DNA of 40,541 nucleotides from Candidatus Avimuribaculum pullicola (GCA_018716295.1 DVKC01000026.1:1-40541); one strand, 5' to 3'. Counted from the stretch's first letter, positions 1 to 9,779 are shown. Made by a program: numbers and translations. Notes: a model not told the origin generated them from the sequence alone.

Positions 1-22
1 GATTAATTCATAGAATGCGAAA

Positions 23-54
23 CGAGGCGGGTCGCTTCACAGCGGTCCGCCTCG
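23..54 (-). terminator. Hairpin terminator at the end of the susCD operon
   Basis: A 14-bp stem (23-36 with 41-54, two G-U pairs, arms beginning CGAGGCGG and ending CCGCCTCG) closes a 4-nt loop. Read on the minus strand it is followed by TTTCGC, a short U run. It lies about 85 bases beyond the stop of the last operon gene, so it is the likely end of that transcript. A weaker 9-bp stem (69-77 with 100-108) lies between it and the gene. Confidence 0.6.
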
Positions 55-138
55 CATCATCACAAATTATTGTTAAGTACTCTCTGTCTTTACGGCGTGC
101 TTAACAATGTGTTTATTTTCAATTCTCCTTGATAGAGA

Positions 139-1830
139 TTACTTTACAACCTTAACCGAGCTACCGTCGTTGAAGCGAACGATGTAAACACCCTTGGCGA
201 GCGACGAGCCATCGATGGTGGTAGTGCCAGCGATTTCGCTTGCAGCTACTGCTTGGCCAGCAATATTGTAAACAGTTGCAGCGTTGATAGCTTCAGGAGC
301 AGTTACAACGAAGTTACCACCCTCAACCGATACCTTTGCAGCCGATTCAGCAGCAACGGCTGTGATGCCAGTAGTTCCTTGGTTAACCGTCAATTGCAAA
401 GGCGTGATACCTGGAGCATTGAGTGTGCAAGTACAACTGCGACCTTCAACATCAGCGGGAAGCGCATCGGCAGTAATTGTCAATACCGTCTGGCTTTCTG
501 TATCAGCAAGTGCATAAGATGCCCAGTCAGAGAGCGTACCATCATAGTTGGTATCTTCGTCAACTGTATAAGCAGCTGCAACCCATAATGATTCCAATGG
601 AATTGTCACGCTACCACCATTGGCAGGAACTGCAACAGCATTGTTAGTTACAGGAGCATTCTCAGCTGGGAAGCACCAAGCAAAGGTTGCATCTGTGTAA
701 ACACACAAGCTTGTAACAGCTTCGGCACCTGTGCCAGAAGTAATACCATAAACAGGGAATTCCAAACCTTGGTCACCTATTTCTGCATAATATGCCTCAA
801 CATTATCTGGGTCCTCAGGTATAGATGTTATACCCATTGGGTCAAACGTATTAACATCGGCATTACCATCAAATAAAATTACCAGCGGAGAATCTACAGT
901 CACATATCCGTCTTGGTAAAGGATTCCGTCAAACACTTGCACGTTGAACGGCAGCAATGCAGTAGTTACGTAACCCTCACCAGCAGTGTTTGTATAGTCT
1001 TGCGTTGCCGTAAATACAGCAGTTGCCAATGGCTCATCCGACATCGAAAGATTCTCATCTAACGTATATAATTCGGCTGTCAGTTCAGTTCCCATTGGGA
1101 AGTCAACCGCAGCTACTACATAAATTTGCGACAAACAATAAGGAGCATATGGCTGGGGGAAAACAATGCCAAATTTATCTATACCAGCTACACCGTTACG
1201 AATACCAAAATTCAATGAAAAATAATCAGAGGCTTCAGCCACATTTAATGGGTTGTCGTAAAAAGGAATTTCGCCATCCAACATCAAGGCTGACTGACCT
1301 CCAAACATAAGCAGACTTGCTGCAGAGTACTCATCCGATGCAGTACCATTCGAAGCAGTTAGTGTAGGTGCATTCACTTGCACGTATCCATAGTTCAGCT
1401 CCAAATCCTCGTTGTTGGATGTCGCATTTTCATATGTAGTAGGGTCTTGATACGACCATGTGTACTGAGTTGCACCAGTAGAGGTATTGACGAATGGCAA
1501 GTTGATGAAAGCTGGGCCATGAGCAACAGCGATGTCAGCACCTGCAGCAACAAAATTATACCAAGATTCACCGTCGACACCAACACCCATATAGAACATA
1601 TTTGGCAGGTCATAAGAAGCTTTAAGTGAAGCATCATCGGCCAAGGTCCTTACTTGCTGTACAGTGCGTTGAACTTTATTTGCAGCAACTGCTGTACCGC
1701 TAAATTTCATTGCTTTTGCAGGGACCTTCACATCGAGGAAGTTGCTGCACTGACGAGTTTGCACTGCATTGTTGGCCGAAACAGCCATCGAAGCAGAGGC
1801 AGCAATAGCTAAAAGTAGCATTTTTTTCAT
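139..1830 (-). CDS. Secreted protein with T9SS type A C-terminal sorting domain
   Basis: This 563-residue protein opens with a clear Sec signal peptide (basic MKK, hydrophobic core, cleavage near SMAVSA). The last 70-80 residues have the T9SS type A sorting pattern: VYNIAGQAV, then LAKGVYIVRF and the basic end VKVVK. The stretch before it (about 390-490) resembles a BACON-like beta-sandwich: GGSVTIPLESLW, then LTITADALPADVEGRSCT, then LTVNQG. The N-terminal 350 residues are not recognised and show no catalytic motif. By family knowledge the tail directs export through the outer membrane and attachment to the cell surface. It is the last gene of the susCD operon, so a surface binding or accessory role in the same uptake process is inferred. 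It follows the DUF4302 gene after 54 bases that hold a strong hairpin. Confidence 0.75.
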   Translation of the reverse strand: MKKMLLLAIAASASMAVSANNAVQTRQCSNFLDVKVPAKAMKFSGTAVAANKVQRTVQQVRTLADDASLKASYDLPNMFYMGVGVDGESWYNFVAAGADIAVAHGPAFINLPFVNTSTGATQYTWSYQDPTTYENATSNNEDLELNYGYVQVNAPTLTASNGTASDEYSAASLLMFGGQSALMLDGEIPFYDNPLNVAEASDYFSLNFGIRNGVAGIDKFGIVFPQPYAPYCLSQIYVVAAVDFPMGTELTAELYTLDENLSMSDEPLATAVFTATQDYTNTAGEGYVTTALLPFNVQVFDGILYQDGYVTVDSPLVILFDGNADVNTFDPMGITSIPEDPDNVEAYYAEIGDQGLEFPVYGITSGTGAEAVTSLCVYTDATFAWCFPAENAPVTNNAVAVPANGGSVTIPLESLWVAAAYTVDEDTNYDGTLSDWASYALADTESQTVLTITADALPADVEGRSCTCTLNAPGITPLQLTVNQGTTGITAVAAESAAKVSVEGGNFVVTAPEAINAATVYNIAGQAVAASEIAGTTTIDGSSLAKGVYIVRFNDGSSVKVVK

Positions 1831-1868
1831 AATCTTACTTTTTTGAGATTAAACATATTTTATTTTGT

Positions 1869-1904
1869 TCTATGTTGAACTCCGTTACTGGAGTTCAACA
1901 TAGA
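1869..1904 (-). other. Intercistronic hairpin between the DUF4302 gene and the T9SS-cargo gene
   Basis: A perfect 15-bp stem (1869-1883 with 1890-1904, arm TCTATGTTGAACTCC) with a 6-nt loop overlaps the stop codon of the DUF4302 gene. On the minus strand it is followed by an A-rich stretch rather than U residues, so it does not look like a simple intrinsic terminator. A role as RNA processing site, 3' stabiliser or partial attenuator setting a different level for the last gene is inferred. Confidence 0.6.
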
Positions 1905-3267
1905 AATAATCATTAGAATTTGACGAATTTTCAAAACGGATGCGATGCGGATTAACCTCATTACCACCGACTGCCAACATGGTAAAGTCCATCGAAGACA
2001 AGTAGTCGCAGAACTCGGTAAGTTCAGGCACCAGTTGCACAAACGTGCGACCATTTTGGGAAGCCGAGCCAGTGAATATCACGCCGTCCAACGAAGAGTC
2101 GTTGAAATCAAATTTCATACCTGCATCTCCATCGGCAACCCTCACATAATGTATGTACCCTTGCGACCTAGAGCCTTTTAACGAAATGCCCAAAGCTGCA
2201 TATTTATTAGCTGCGTCATAGAGAAGCGACATACCACTCACAACCCAGTTCAATGGGCGACCAGCATTGGTTGCTGCAGCAAAGCCATCAACAAGGTTTT
2301 GATATTGGACGGCAATATTGCCCCCAAGACTGTTGACATCGATGCTCCACACAGGCTCACTTTCCATGAAGAGGTCGGCAAGAGCTGGGGCTTTGATGGT
2401 GGCACCGGCGGTGCAATCTTCGCCACCAAAGTCGGTGCTTACGAGGTAAGTGCCTTCGGCATTCCACACAAATTCACGAGCGGGGGTGGTTGTAACAGTG
2501 TCGCCGGGGAAGTCGGTAATCCAGCGGAAACCACGCGGAGTGAGGACGTAAGAAATCGTCGATGTCTGTGTAATGGCATCGCCACCCTCGGGCACCAAGT
2601 GCATCACTTGCGATGCTGCATCGGTAATCGAATAGCGCACACCATCGGCGAGCTGAAGCCACAGCGTTGGGATAGACTCGTTGAACATGCTGTCGCGCAT
2701 AGCCTCGACATCTACGAAATATTGTTCCCAATCGGTGTTGCCATCAAGCGGGTACATATATATTTCACGGCCAGTCTTCTTACCACGCATGTAAATCATG
2801 GTGTCGGTGACCTCCATGAGCTTGAATTCATAGTCGCCGCCGCTGCCCACGCCGTCGCTCTCAACATCTTGGTCGGGTTGAGGGTCGGCATAGCGGTGGA
2901 ACAGCGTGTTGTAGGTGTTGAACGTCAACACCGGGCCGTCGTCGGCAATCACTTCAAATGCGCTGCTTTCTTGAGCGTAGGCATTGCTTGTGTTGCTGTT
3001 GCGGGTGGCTATCACCACCGAGTCGCTGGCAAACTTCATGAGGAAGTTGTAGCCCTGCTCGTCGCCGTCGGCAAAGTAATACATTTCCCAGCCGTTAGGA
3101 GCCGAACACAATATCTTGTGGTATTCACTCTTGGCAGCCTCAAGGCGTTCGGCCGCACTTTGGCTCCATATATCGTCTTCCTCGCGGCTGCACGACGAGG
3201 CTACTGATGCAACGGCAACGGCTGCGGCAGCAAGCGAGAGATATTTTATTGCATTGTTCATATACAT
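1885..3267 (-). CDS. DUF4302 domain-containing lipoprotein
   Basis: This 460-residue protein has a lipoprotein signal ending VASSCSREEDD, so the mature protein should start at that Cys. The region right after it (AAERLEAAKSEYHKILCSAP, then NGWEMYYF and GYNFLMKF) is the signature of the DUF4302 family, a Bacteroidota-only group of surface lipoproteins usually found beside SusC/SusD. The biochemical role is unknown. It follows the zinc metallohydrolase gene after 7 bases, so the two are almost certainly co-transcribed. An alternative ATG two codons downstream (3261) is possible; the first ATG has an AAGAAAG purine stretch just upstream and is kept. No catalytic motif is visible, and a substrate-binding role at the surface is only inferred. 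Confidence 0.8.
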   Translation of the reverse strand: MYMNNAIKYLSLAAAAVAVASVASSCSREEDDIWSQSAAERLEAAKSEYHKILCSAPNGWEMYYFADGDEQGYNFLMKFASDSVVIATRNSNTSNAYAQESSAFEVIADDGPVLTFNTYNTLFHRYADPQPDQDVESDGVGSGGDYEFKLMEVTDTMIYMRGKKTGREIYMYPLDGNTDWEQYFVDVEAMRDSMFNESIPTLWLQLADGVRYSITDAASQVMHLVPEGGDAITQTSTISYVLTPRGFRWITDFPGDTVTTTPAREFVWNAEGTYLVSTDFGGEDCTAGATIKAPALADLFMESEPVWSIDVNSLGGNIAVQYQNLVDGFAAATNAGRPLNWVVSGMSLLYDAANKYAALGISLKGSRSQGYIHYVRVADGDAGMKFDFNDSSLDGVIFTGSASQNGRTFVQLVPELTEFCDYLSSMDFTMLAVGGNEVNPHRIRFENSSNSNDYFYVELQ

Positions 3268-3274
3268 TTCTTTC

Positions 3275-4300
3275 TTACTCGGTTATAACAGGTTTTTCAA
3301 TCGAATAAACGACATTGCGAAGCGAGTCGAGGTTGATGTGCGACTGGCGGCGTTGTACCTCGGCGCGAAGCGTGTCCAAGTCCACACCCCATGAGTCGCG
3401 GAACCAAGTGCGGGCAATCTGCACCTTTTGGTTGATTATTGCCACACCGTCGGCACCATCGAGCAAGCCGCCATTGTTATCCTGTATGTCCTCGGGGTCC
3501 TCATAGATGGGGTTACCCGTGTTGTCCTCTTCGCCCGACTCCTGGAAGTTACGTCCGGCGTAATACATGATGTCGGCCCATTCTTCGTCGGTGGCAGTGA
3601 TATAGGTAGCCACAATTTCGGCGAAGTCTTCACGCTCTTCCGACGAGCCGTATGCAGTCACGCAACCAAACGAGTTGCACACGCGGTCGTCGCGGTCCTG
3701 CCAGTTCATCGGGTCATAGAACGAGTTAGAGAGCAACTGGAACTCGGTGGGATAAACCTTTGTCTGGTGCAAAATGTGAGCAAACTCGTGGTGCATCGTG
3801 TGCAGGTAATACTCGTTGAGCTGTGCCGGGTCGGTGGGGTCGATATAGTTCACACGGTAGAGCGACACCTTGATACCGCCCTCGGCAAGACCCAAAATCA
3901 TGGTACCTGCCACCGGGTTGAACGCCGGCGAACCGATAAGGTGGATAATGCGCGGCCCGTATGCACGGAGGAACTCAGTGCCTACAATAGTGTCGTAAAC
4001 CTCAAACCACAAGTACTTGGTGAGCGCAGCCAGATCGACCGATGCATCGTAACGTGCCGGCACAAGGTTGTAGTTCATATCGGTGCCTACGTCCTCCATC
4101 TTGTATTTATAGTCGAGGTTGTAAGGCTCAAGATATTCACGTTTCAAAAAGCTGTCGAGCTGGAACGAATAAGAGTTGGGATCAATCGTTTCATCGACAT
4201 CGGGGAAGATGGTTTCCCCTAATTCGTCGTCGCTACACGACACAATGCCTATCGACAAGAATAGGGCGAAAACTATGTATAATAAATTGCGTAATTTCAT
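3275..4300 (-). CDS. SusCD-associated zinc metallohydrolase lipoprotein (HExxH)
   Basis: This 341-residue lipoprotein has the lipobox IVSC with Cys22. The zinc motif is HEFAH at residues 171-175 within MHHEFAHILHQ. A later EEREDFAEIVATYI segment supplies a likely third ligand, as in gluzincin-type peptidases. It fits the family named 'substrate import-associated zinc metallohydrolase lipoprotein' (TIGR04549), which was defined by its position beside SusC/SusD genes. It probably acts on the outer surface, cutting a peptide or conjugate before import by the neighbouring transporter, but the substrate is unknown. It lies 29 bases after susD and 7 bases before the DUF4302 gene, within one operon. 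Confidence 0.85.
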   Translation of the reverse strand: MKLRNLLYIVFALFLSIGIVSCSDDELGETIFPDVDETIDPNSYSFQLDSFLKREYLEPYNLDYKYKMEDVGTDMNYNLVPARYDASVDLAALTKYLWFEVYDTIVGTEFLRAYGPRIIHLIGSPAFNPVAGTMILGLAEGGIKVSLYRVNYIDPTDPAQLNEYYLHTMHHEFAHILHQTKVYPTEFQLLSNSFYDPMNWQDRDDRVCNSFGCVTAYGSSEEREDFAEIVATYITATDEEWADIMYYAGRNFQESGEEDNTGNPIYEDPEDIQDNNGGLLDGADGVAIINQKVQIARTWFRDSWGVDLDTLRAEVQRRQSHINLDSLRNVVYSIEKPVITE

Positions 4301-4329
4301 AACTTACTTTTTTTACAACTGAGGAACAA

Positions 4330-6015
4330 TCATTTCACTGTTGCTACATTCCTTTGAACAGGAACAAAGATAGCGTCAGACTCGCCAACAGGCGTAGAGC
4401 GGTCGGTAGGAGCCATACCAGCCGAAAGCACCTCGGCCGGCAACTGGAATGCCTTGCGTGGGTCGAGCATGGTGAGTGTTTCGACGCGCGAAGCACCTAT
4501 TGTGTGGCTATATTCGAGGCCATAACGCTTGATATCAAACCAGCGAGTTCCATCGCCCACATTGTGGACACGGCGGAAGTGCAGCGCGCATTGCAAGAAC
4601 GGCTCGTTCTCGTCAGTCACGCTATACTTGTCCGACGGACACACCTCGTCGATATGCAACTCCTTGGCTATGCCATGACCCGGGTCATTTGTCCCGTAAA
4701 ACGAAATGATATTGCTGCGAGAGAGGTCGGTGAACTCGCTATCGTAGGACGAAGCCAGCCCGTTCTTGCGCGAGTCGTCCCACACCTTGAGGTCGGCAAC
4801 GGCCTCGTCAATCTTGCCAAGGTAGATGCGAGCCTCGGCACGGGTGAACAGCACCTCCTCGTTGGTAAATTCCACACGCACGATGTGTGGGAAGCCGATT
4901 CCGGCAATGCGGTCGGTATATTCAAACATTTCGAGAAGATTGCCTCCAAATGCGCCGTAATCCTGCTCACCATTGATATAGAGCTTGCCAAGCCAGCAAG
5001 GGTGGAAGCCGCCGGCAGCCGTCCACGACGGACCTGCGCTCATATAGGTGGCATCGCCGCCCTCGCCGTTGTAGGCATAACGTGAGCCGCCGCTTATGTG
5101 ACGCAAGAATACCGACTGCGTGGGCATAATGAGCAGGTTGTTCTGCCTTTCGACGCTAATCCAGTATTGCACTGATTGTGTAGAGCTGGTGAACGATTGC
5201 GACCACCAGTCGGTGAGCTGCGAAATGGCCGGTGCGCCACTGCCGCCGAGAGCCACGGTGGCATACTCCTCGGCCTTGGCGTAATCACGTTTGTAGAGGT
5301 AGAAACGTGCTGCAAAAGCATTTGCCGCAGCCGAATTGAAGTGATATTTAGGCTGCTCGTATGAAGCATCGTCAATCAACGGAAGACCTTCGAGCAGGTC
5401 GGCCTCGATTTTGTCGTAAACGTCGGCAAGGTTGCCACGGTCGTAAATGACACTAAGCGTCGTTTCGGGTTCGGTAGCGTAAGGAATGCCCTGAAGCGAC
5501 TTGCTAAGCTCGGGGCCGCGGTAAGGCATACAGAACAAGTTGGCCAGCAAGAAGTGGTGGTAAGCCCTGATGAGCAGAGCTTCGCCCTTGACGGCCGACA
5601 CCTCGTCGCCACGCCCCTCGGCCTCAAACTCGGCCACGCGTTCAAGCACATGGTTTGCGCAAGCGATGGCATGGTAGCAACCCTCCCAAAGCATTGTGGG
5701 CGAGTCTTGCGCGTTATCGCTTTCGGCCGCCTCCCAAGCAAATATTTCATTGTCGATACGGCCGTATTCGGGAAGGTTGTAGCGTTGCCCGAGCGAATTG
5801 GGCGCATTGTTATCGACAATGTTGTCGCTCGACAATTCACACATCAAGGCAATGTTGCCGTAGGTGTAACCGTTGACGAGCAACATTTGCATCTGTTCGG
5901 GGGTGTTCAATTCCACACGGTTGTCGGGGTTCTTGCTCAGGAAGTCCTCACACGAAGTGGTTCCTGCTGCGACAACCGCCAATAATGCGGAAAATGCTAT
6001 ATGTTTTAATTTCAT
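4330..6015 (-). CDS. susD: SusD/RagB family nutrient-binding outer membrane lipoprotein
   Basis: This 561-residue protein has a signal peptide with lipobox TTSC and then EDFLSKNPDNRVEL, the usual start of a mature SusD protein. The middle has the helical TPR-like features of SusD (ALLIRAYHHFLLANLFCMPY; NAFAARFYLYKRDYAKAEEYA). The C-terminal part carries FTRAEARIYLGK, and FRRVHNVGDGTRWFDIKRYG, the typical SusD_RagB C-terminal signature. It binds substrate on the cell surface and acts as the lid of the SusC barrel encoded immediately upstream (37-base gap). The symbol denotes the family only, since nothing here indicates starch. Neighbours suggest a peptide-containing or conjugated substrate rather than a plain glycan. 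Confidence 0.93.
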   Translation of the reverse strand: MKLKHIAFSALLAVVAAGTTSCEDFLSKNPDNRVELNTPEQMQMLLVNGYTYGNIALMCELSSDNIVDNNAPNSLGQRYNLPEYGRIDNEIFAWEAAESDNAQDSPTMLWEGCYHAIACANHVLERVAEFEAEGRGDEVSAVKGEALLIRAYHHFLLANLFCMPYRGPELSKSLQGIPYATEPETTLSVIYDRGNLADVYDKIEADLLEGLPLIDDASYEQPKYHFNSAAANAFAARFYLYKRDYAKAEEYATVALGGSGAPAISQLTDWWSQSFTSSTQSVQYWISVERQNNLLIMPTQSVFLRHISGGSRYAYNGEGGDATYMSAGPSWTAAGGFHPCWLGKLYINGEQDYGAFGGNLLEMFEYTDRIAGIGFPHIVRVEFTNEEVLFTRAEARIYLGKIDEAVADLKVWDDSRKNGLASSYDSEFTDLSRSNIISFYGTNDPGHGIAKELHIDEVCPSDKYSVTDENEPFLQCALHFRRVHNVGDGTRWFDIKRYGLEYSHTIGASRVETLTMLDPRKAFQLPAEVLSAGMAPTDRSTPVGESDAIFVPVQRNVATVK

Positions 6016-6052
6016 ATCCTAATTTCGGTGATTTTTTTACAATATATAATTA

Positions 6053-9000
6053 TTACAAGCCGAAGCGCACAGTGAATGTGAATTGACGAGGTTGCGGGAT
6101 AGCCACACCACCCGAATTCATGAATTCAGGGTCTTGACCGTTAAGAGCCTTGTCGGCATAAATCAGCCACAAGTTGGTAGCTTGCAATTTGAGCGAAGCC
6201 GAACGCAAGCGCAACTTTTCGAGAACCACCTTCGGCAGGTTGTAGGTGAGCGAAATTTCCTTCAAGCGTATGAAGTCGCCCTTTGCCACGCGTGCGGTTG
6301 AATAGTTGTAAGCGTTGTAGGCAACAGCCAACTGCGTGTCTTCGTAGGCCTGGCGGCGGCTTGCAATGGTCGGGATGTCGGTGTATTGCTCGTCGCCCGG
6401 CATTACCCAGCGGTTGGCAAATTCCTTAGGCATGGCAGTTTCGTCGCTGTAGGCCGAAGAGAACACCTGGTCCAAGCGCACCACGTTGCCAAATGCGTAG
6501 GTCAAGAACACGTTGAGCGTGAAATCTTTATATTTGAATATGTTGCCGAAACCACCAGTGATAGTCGGGTCAATCGGACCTTCATATTTCAAGTAGTCAA
6601 GGTTCTCAAATTCCTGGAAGTTGATGTCCGATACCGTCACATCTCCATTCTCGTTGATGAATTGCGGCAGACCTTCGTCGGTAAGCCCTACGAATGGGAT
6701 TGAGAACAACGCACGTTGCGGATAACCCACGCGCGTGAAACCAGTAGAAGCAACCAGGTCGATTACGCGCGACTGAGCGTTAAGTTCGGTAATCTCGGTT
6801 GTGGCGTATGAGAAAGTCCAGTCGGTATCCCACGAGAAATCCTTTGTCTGGATATTCGACGTAGAAAGCGTGAATTCCACACCACCCGAGCTCATCGAAG
6901 CCACGTTGCCATATTTCATTGTTTCGCCACCAACACCCGAAGTGTAAACCGGGCCAATCAGGTCGTAGTTGTCGCGGGTGTACCAGTCAACAGCAAGGTT
7001 GATGCGGTTGTAAAGGAAACCGAGGTCGGCACCAATGTTAAGCTCGCGCTTCTTTTCGTAGGTAAGGTCGCTGTTTGCAAGCTCGTCTAAGTCGATACCC
7101 ATTTCTTGGGCGTTTGACAACGGACGCCACGGGCGCGCTGCAATAAATATAGGTGATGCGCTTGCATAGTCAATAGGACCAGCATCGGCAGTCAACGAGT
7201 ATGAAGCCTTGAGCGTAGCGTGGCTCAATACCGGGTTGGCAAACCAAGACTCGTTCGTCATATCCCATGCGCCCGAGATGTTCCACGTAGGCAACCAACG
7301 TGCTTGGCGTGTACGGCCAAGGCGGTTTGAACCCTCGTAACGTGCAGTTCCGTTCAACGTGTACTTGCCTTGATAAGAATAAGCTACGTTGGCAAAGAAT
7401 GCAGCGTCGCGGTCGTATGTGTAAGTGTCGTGGTAGTATTCGCCATTCTCCTCGTTCATCTGCTTGAACAAGTTCGGGTCGATATATGGCAAACGGCCAT
7501 TTTCATAAACCACGCCCCATGCTTGCAAATATTCTTCGTGACGCGTAACCGAGCTGATTTCGACACCGCCGAAGAAGTTGGTTATATGCGTGTTGTCAAA
7601 TGTCTTTTGATATTGGCCAGTTGCACGCAAGTTGTATTGCGACAAGCTGTTGAGTGTGTGGAACCACATACCGCCCTTTGGCAGCACCGTTTGCGGCAAC
7701 GAAGTTTCGTCGTCCGGGTCAACATACAGATACGGGTTGGAGTCGCGGATTGTAGCGTCCTCGGGGTCGATACCTGCACGGTAAGCGTTGGCTTGGTTCG
7801 AGTCGTCCATGATGTAGTGGTTCTGCTCGGCCTGTTGGAAGCGGTAAGCACCCAGCAAGTGGAAATTCAAGCCAGTGATGGGCTTCCAGTCGAGCTCGCC
7901 TTGGAACTTCACATCGACAATCGACAAGTCAATATAGTTGTTCTCCAATTCATGGAAAATGTTGAAGTCGGCATAGTTACGGGTTGAAGTAGCCGTCGGG
8001 TCAAGGGCACGCGACACGTTCATGGCATAGCTGAACGGGTTGATGTCGAAGCTACGGTTAACCGAACCATTCACGATGTCGGTTTCTTGGCTCAACGTAC
8101 CGGGAGCAGTCTGCGAACGGTAAGAGTCTGAAGTCAAGAACTTCACTTTCACAGTGTTCGACAGGTTGTAAGTGGCGTTGGCGTTGAACGTGTAACGTTG
8201 CACGTCGCTCGAAAGGTTCCACCCCGGGTCGTTCATGAACGAGAACGAAGTATAGAAGTTACCCTTGTCGGTACCACCCGAAATGCTGACAGCGTGGTTT
8301 TGGACGATGTTGCTGTTAAACAGCAAGTCAAACCAGTCGGTATTGCGGAACTCTGCGGTACGCAAGTAAGCATTCTTGGCAGCTTGAGTATTTGGCAAGC
8401 CAAATTCGCCATTCTCATATTGGTCAATCAGGTGATACATCTGTCCATAAACACCCGAGCTTGACGACGAAGCCAGCGTTGCAAAATCGAGCCAGCCCTT
8501 GGCTTCCATCTCGCGATACACACCCATCTGCTCTTGCGAGTTCATGATGTTGTAGTCGTTGTAGCTGGGTTTCAGGCGGTAAGTGAACTCACCCGTGTAG
8601 TTGATAGAAGTTGTACCAGCGCGGCCTTGCTTTGTGGTCACAACGATCACACCAGCCATAGCCTTCGCACCATATATAGAAGTAGCCGAACCGTCCTTGA
8701 GAATTTGGAAGCTCTCGATGTCGTCGGCGTTAAGACCTGCAATAGCCGAAGAGATAAGCGTAACAGCGTCACCCGAAGAGAGTTCGTCGGCCGAAATGTT
8801 GACCGCATCTTCAAGTATCACACCGTCAACCACCCACAGCGGCGTAGAGTTGCCGTAAATCGAAGTTGCACCACGCACGCGAATTTTCGGGGCAGTACCG
8901 AAAGTACCTGAAACGTTCTGCACCGATACGCCGGCAGCCTTACCTTCGAGGGCACGGCTGATGTCGGCCACACCGTCGAGCTTTGTTTCTTCACCGCCGA

Positions 9001-9370
9001 GCTTCGTAGTGGCACCAGTAAACAAGCGTTTATCCATGGTGGACATACCAGTAACCACCACCTCATCAAGCGTTTGCGACGACACTTCAAGTGTAATCTT
9101 CACATTGCGCTCCGATGCCTTGATCGATTCGCTATTGTAGCCGATGTAGTTAATAATAATTGTGGAATTTTCCGACGGAGCCTTGATGGTGAACTTACCA
9201 TCGAGGTCAGTAGCCGTTGCGGTCGAAGTTCCCTCCACGGAAACCGTTGCACCGATAGCAGGCTGTCCGTCGTCCCCTTGAATAACAGTACCCGATACCG
9301 TCACCTGGCTCTTCGCCGCCAACGATACCAGTACCATAGCAAATAAGAAAACTAACTTTTTAAGACACAT
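6053..9370 (-). CDS. susC: SusC/RagA family TonB-linked outer membrane transporter
   Basis: This 1105-residue protein has a signal peptide, a carboxypeptidase-regulatory-like beta domain (about 22-105, VTVSGTVIQGDDGQPAIGA), a TonB box region (SQTLDEVVVTG) and a plug domain (about 115-235, with IRVRGATSIYGNSTPLWVVDG and ESFQILKDGSATSIYGAKA). A long C-terminal beta-barrel ends in PRQFTFTVRFGL with a terminal aromatic/hydrophobic strand. It imports large nutrients across the outer membrane using TonB energy and pairs with the SusD protein encoded next. It is the first gene of the operon. The ATG at 9370 is the first in frame and starts directly at the signal peptide. An unusually long untranslated region seems to precede it. 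Confidence 0.95.
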   Translation of the reverse strand: MCLKKLVFLFAMVLVSLAAKSQVTVSGTVIQGDDGQPAIGATVSVEGTSTATATDLDGKFTIKAPSENSTIIINYIGYNSESIKASERNVKITLEVSSQTLDEVVVTGMSTMDKRLFTGATTKLGGEETKLDGVADISRALEGKAAGVSVQNVSGTFGTAPKIRVRGATSIYGNSTPLWVVDGVILEDAVNISADELSSGDAVTLISSAIAGLNADDIESFQILKDGSATSIYGAKAMAGVIVVTTKQGRAGTTSINYTGEFTYRLKPSYNDYNIMNSQEQMGVYREMEAKGWLDFATLASSSSSGVYGQMYHLIDQYENGEFGLPNTQAAKNAYLRTAEFRNTDWFDLLFNSNIVQNHAVSISGGTDKGNFYTSFSFMNDPGWNLSSDVQRYTFNANATYNLSNTVKVKFLTSDSYRSQTAPGTLSQETDIVNGSVNRSFDINPFSYAMNVSRALDPTATSTRNYADFNIFHELENNYIDLSIVDVKFQGELDWKPITGLNFHLLGAYRFQQAEQNHYIMDDSNQANAYRAGIDPEDATIRDSNPYLYVDPDDETSLPQTVLPKGGMWFHTLNSLSQYNLRATGQYQKTFDNTHITNFFGGVEISSVTRHEEYLQAWGVVYENGRLPYIDPNLFKQMNEENGEYYHDTYTYDRDAAFFANVAYSYQGKYTLNGTARYEGSNRLGRTRQARWLPTWNISGAWDMTNESWFANPVLSHATLKASYSLTADAGPIDYASASPIFIAARPWRPLSNAQEMGIDLDELANSDLTYEKKRELNIGADLGFLYNRINLAVDWYTRDNYDLIGPVYTSGVGGETMKYGNVASMSSGGVEFTLSTSNIQTKDFSWDTDWTFSYATTEITELNAQSRVIDLVASTGFTRVGYPQRALFSIPFVGLTDEGLPQFINENGDVTVSDINFQEFENLDYLKYEGPIDPTITGGFGNIFKYKDFTLNVFLTYAFGNVVRLDQVFSSAYSDETAMPKEFANRWVMPGDEQYTDIPTIASRRQAYEDTQLAVAYNAYNYSTARVAKGDFIRLKEISLTYNLPKVVLEKLRLRSASLKLQATNLWLIYADKALNGQDPEFMNSGGVAIPQPRQFTFTVRFGL

Positions 9371-9771
9371 AAGTACTTTAAAATAAAAAAAATTATATTT
9401 CTAATTAGTCGGTAACTGCTGATAATACAGAGTTTTTTATACCTCAAACAATCTTGCCTGTAAAACGTTTGCCGTCCCGCCGTGAAGCAGAAACAGCGCA
9501 CATCGTATAGACAGATTGCTAATAATTTGCGATGAAAACCGTCCTTTTTGCCATTGTGGCAAGAAAAAAGCCGTCTTTTCGTTTCAAACAACGCTGCAAA
9601 GTAAACACATTTTTTTGATAAAAACCAAGTTTTTTATAAAAAATTTGCCCGACCCCCGATTATGGCAAAAAAATTTGCAACGATAATTGCAAAAAATGTA
9701 GCAAATTGACAGTTATAGCACCGAATGGGGGTATATAGCACCCCGCAAGCCTACGCGAAAATGTGAAAACA

Positions 9772-9779
9772 CAAAGATA
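9772..9779 (-). promoter_or_regulatory. Candidate -7 element for the susC operon
   Basis: TATCTTTG on the minus strand matches the Bacteroidota -7 consensus TAnnTTTG exactly. No TTTG lies at the preferred 19-base distance, so support is weak. If used, transcription would start near 9765 and leave a long susC leader. Confidence 0.3.

Noticed and set aside
2299..3207. 302-codon open frame on the plus strand
   Set aside because: It lies wholly antisense to the DUF4302 lipoprotein gene, shows no family features, and arises from the codon bias of that gene.
3428..4222. 264-codon open frame on the plus strand
   Set aside because: It is antisense to the zinc metallohydrolase gene, whose HExxH motif and lipobox make it the real gene.
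9352..9591. 79-codon minus-strand frame upstream of susC
   Set aside because: Its composition is AT-rich and irregular, it has no family pattern and it overlaps the susC start; it is most likely leader sequence.
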